NCBI GenBank assembly: GCA_028015205.1
Contig: CM051514.1
Span: 42,672,150-42,736,149 of the forward strand
DNA length: 64,000 nt
From: Mytilisepta virgata
Lineage: Eukaryota > Mollusca > Bivalvia > Mytilida > Mytilidae
Direction of reading: 5' to 3'
Shown here: in pieces, positions 61,060-64,000 of the stretch
Numbering within the stretch: position 1 is the first letter of the stretch
How the letters are laid out: each line of letters opens with the position of its first letter
Position numbers and translations under genes: made by a program
The notes under the pieces: model-generated
The model's input: the letters and a program-made list of their open reading frames with translations, nothing else
Database searches by the model: none
What the model was told of the DNA's origin: nothing

Positions 61060-62376
61060 TTTTTAGCTGAAATGCCAAGGGTCCATCATCGTAAACTATA
61101 CTTTAAAGATATTCTTCTGTTAAACCATTCGGGCAAATGGAAACAAAACATGGCAACAGTAGTCTTAAAGCTAGGTGATTCTCTTTGAGAAATATTAAAT
61201 AAGCTGTACCATCGTCCAAAATGTCCTCTATACACGACCTTAATTTAAAATAGGATACTATGGGAAATTCACCTCAAGACTTTTCTGTCTAAAACAACTA
61301 AGCCAATTGAAAGGCCTAATCTGTGTTCTTCCAGAATTGTATTTAATGACCTTGATGGACATCCAAGCCAGCTGCCATAGGGGAATTTAGTTTCACATTA
61401 GACCAAATAGGTAATTTGACTAAAAGAGCTTCTTGTCAGAAACAATTTGATGACAAATTGATGGCAATGGTCCTTACTTGGTCCTCTTTCAGAATTTCTT
61501 CTGATGACCTGAACCTAAATCCAAAATGTCAGCAATGGACAAATGTATCTTATGGGAAAATTTAATTATAGATCTTCTATTTTGAAACCACTGAGCCAAT
61601 TGAACAATATATTCCTTAGTTGGTCCTCTTTTAGAATTGATTCAATGACCTGGAACGCAATCCAAGATGGCTGCCACAGGCAAACTTGGTTTAACAAAGT
61701 ATTCTAAGATTTATAACAGATCTTCTTGGCTGAAACCACAGCTTTGATTGTAACAAAACTTGCTAGTAATGATCCTTAGGTGTTCTTTTTTAGCTCATTT
61801 TTAAAGCCAAATGATTTGAATTTTGGTATGGAACATCAATGGAAGGTCCTTTACAAAGTTTGCATAAATCATTCTGGTCGGTGAAACAAAATGGCCGCCA
61901 TGAACATTTACATTTTCTGATTGGTCGAAAGTTTAATCTTCTTCTTCTCTGAAACCATAGAGCCAAATGAAATGATTTTAGATATGGAACATCTAACATC
62001 TATGGAAGGTCTTTTACAAAATGTGCATACATCATCCTGGTCCGTGTAACAAAATTGTTCGTCATGAGCATTCACATGTTCTAATTGGTCGAAACTTAAA
62101 ACTTCTTCTCCTCTGAAACCATTAAGCCAAATGAACTGATTTTTTGGTGTGGAGCATCTATGGAAGGTCCTTTGCAAACTTTGCATAAATCTTTCCAGTC
62201 AGTGAAACAAAATGGCCACCAGAAACCTTTATATGTTCTGATTGGTGGAAATTTAATAACCTCTCCTCTGAAACCGTTTGGCCAATGAACTTATACTTGG
62301 TAAGAAGCATTTATAGAAGATCATTCAAATCAAATCAAATCAAAAGTTTTTGACTGCCAGGTGAGCCTCTTGTTAT
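61060..62376 (+). repeat. 'agctcacctggcc' family, diverged copy
   Basis: The first half has 'ttttagctgaaatgccaagg' and modules with 'caagatggctgccac'. The second half (from about 61792) has 'tggaaggtcctttacaaa', 'aaaatggccgccatg' and 'ttctgattggtcgaaa' modules. It ends 'gccaggtgagcctcttgtta'. Confidence 0.8.
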
Positions 62377-62740
62377 AATTGTATTCATGACCTGGATTGA
62401 CAACCAAAGTATTCTGAATCGTATTCTGGTTTAAACCTGAAAATGGATTCCTGGTGAGTATCTAGTATTTTTTATCTTTTACTCCTGACATAAATTCCTT
62501 ACATGCATCTGACACCATTTAAATCAACGAAGCAAACGTTTTCTTGCTGTTTTTTATCTGAAAGTTAGTCTTACCGCATTGCAGATTGAAGACAGCCTAT
62601 TACTTCAGTTTAAACAATTGTTTTCTAAAGTTATGAGGAATTGATGTTAGGTAATATTAACAGATTGCACACAAAACCATCGAGAGAATTCTTGTTTCTA
62701 AGATGCATGTCAAAAACCAGGGTACAGTTAATATTTTTTA

Positions 62741-62890
62741 GAAATAGAATGGAAATGGGAAATGTGTCAAAGAGACAACAACCCGATCAAAAAGCAGAAA
62801 ACAGCTCAAGGCTACCAATGGGTCTTCAACGTAGCAAGAAAATCCCACACCTAGTTGCGGGCTTCAGCTAAACAATAATGTATACTAGTA
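62741..62890 (+). repeat. Mytilus-type dispersed repeat, 5' part
   Basis: It matches 14366-14510: 'gaatggaaatgggaaatgtg', 'aacagctcaaggctaccaat' and 'gggtcttcaac'. It stops at 'taaacaataatgtata'. Confidence 0.85.
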
Positions 62891-64000
62891 GATGAAATGT
62901 ACATATGATGAACCTACATAACACCAAAGATGGCCACCAGTGCTTGAAATGGAAATGTGACAAATACATGTAAATTTGTCTCTCGGTTGGTTGATTTGAA
63001 CCATATTTGGCAGAAATTATAATTCTGTAATATGGTTCTCTTGTAGCATTTTATCCACTAGCTAGATGGTTAACTTGCTGCATTATATCTTAATGTACCT
63101 GCTTGGGAATCAAATTTTCTTTGTTTTGCTGATGAGGAATTTTAACCATCCCTGGGCCATAGTATTTTTCACTAATAAACTTTTCTGATATTACTTGAAA
63201 AATATCATCAAAGGCTAAGTAGTCATGTTATGACTAAGCAGTGTATCTGTCTCAGTATGGTACAAGACGGTTAAATATCTGAACTCACTAACATTGCTCA
63301 TATTAAATTTCAAGAGCACTCACTAGTTTAATCACATAGAATAGTCATCAGTCTATAAGTTATTTTGTACAGCTAGGTCATTCATCTGCATTGTTGTTTT
63401 TTTTTTTTTTTTCATTTTCTATTTTTTTTTAATATTTAGAAATCTGTGCATACAAATGTATACATATACTAAAGGTTTTGAGGAGATTCATTAAAAAAAT
63501 TCACATTGCAATTTTTTTTCTGATGTTTGTATTCATAAATGAAATGAATTTTATTTAAAATTGGTCTTTGCCAACTCTCGAATTTAAAATCACTATTCAG
63601 TGTTCAGATATCTTGCAAGATAAATCATAAAAAAAGTTCTTTGAATATTTGGGATATTATTGGATATTAAATTCACGATTTTGAAAAAAAAATTATGCAA
63701 TTAAGAGGAGTTTCTTAACAATTAAATCTGCAATTATTAGGAGTAATTAACTGTGACCTTACAGTAGAACATTCAGTGAAGATAAAAAAATAAAGCTCAC
63801 ATTGATAAAAAGTTATGTCATCAGAATCATTTGCCTTAATGTTAGCTTTTGGGTTAGCTCAAATAAGTCATAAATATTAGTTTGTTTAAATTTGAAGAAA
63901 TGTTAAAACAAATGGGAAATGTTAGACGAAATATCAAATGCCATCTAAAATAAACTTCATAACATTTGAACCATTGGTATGGTCACTTTATAGTATTTAT
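62891..64000. other. No gene seen
   Basis: This is AT-rich DNA with a T run at about 63394-63410. No exon or repeat was recognised. Confidence 0.45.

Noticed and set aside
60832..61188. 118-codon plus-strand frame with hydrophobic segments
   Set aside because: Its 3' half runs into a diverged 'agctcacctggcc' repeat, and no start context, splice or family support was seen.
1..64000. CRISPR arrays, prokaryotic operons, tRNA or rRNA genes
   Set aside because: The tandem repeats have no spacer pattern, and the genes are spliced metazoan genes. I recognised no rRNA or intact tRNA; the only tRNA-like sequence is the SINE box B.

Overview
This is eukaryotic, AT-rich, intron-rich nuclear DNA from a bivalve mollusc, most probably a mussel (Mytilus). 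The evidence is four metazoan genes split by canonical GT-AG introns, very high repeat density, and a dispersed repeat that I associate with Mytilus genes (present at about 14366, 48012 and 62741). No prokaryotic, viral or CRISPR features were found. The species call is inference; the gene calls rest on spliced reading frames worked out by hand.

Layout. (1) Positions 1-2405 hold a tandem array of ~145-bp units, split by a ~1-kb insertion. (2) Positions 3137-5391 (+) are the last two coding exons of a CREB/CREM-type bZIP transcription factor; its 5' part lies beyond the left edge. (3) Positions 12824-21935 (+) are a complete nine-exon nitrilase-family gene close to NIT2 (omega-amidase), 281 residues with the Glu-Lys-Cys triad intact. 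(4) Positions 27015-46978 (-) are a complete eight-exon short-chain dehydrogenase/reductase of the retinol-dehydrogenase type, about 465 residues, with an unusual ~130-residue Lys/Glu-rich C-terminal tail. (5) Positions 49109-58793 (+) are a complete five-exon uracil-DNA glycosylase (UNG), about 303 residues. The dehydrogenase and UNG are transcribed divergently from a ~2.1-kb intergenic segment.

Most of the remaining sequence is repetitive. One dominant family has ends reading 'agctcacctggcc...' and '...gagcctct'; at least eight copies are dispersed in introns and intergenic DNA. Other elements are defined by terminal inverted repeats (3996-4778, 15863-17401, 27442-28319, 31131-32158, 45818-46541, 47636-48409, 53511-55811). 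There are also two copies of a tRNA-derived SINE and several tandem arrays.

The most striking structure is in UNG intron 2. An inverted-repeat-bounded element (53511-55811) sits inside other repeats. It carries a decayed two-exon zinc-cluster gene on the minus strand, a four-copy 62-bp tandem repeat, and a perfect 123-bp-arm palindrome. Each palindrome arm has a core resembling a hammerhead ribozyme. The four host genes (transcription, nitrogen/amide metabolism, retinoid or carbonyl redox, base-excision repair) have no obvious joint pathway.
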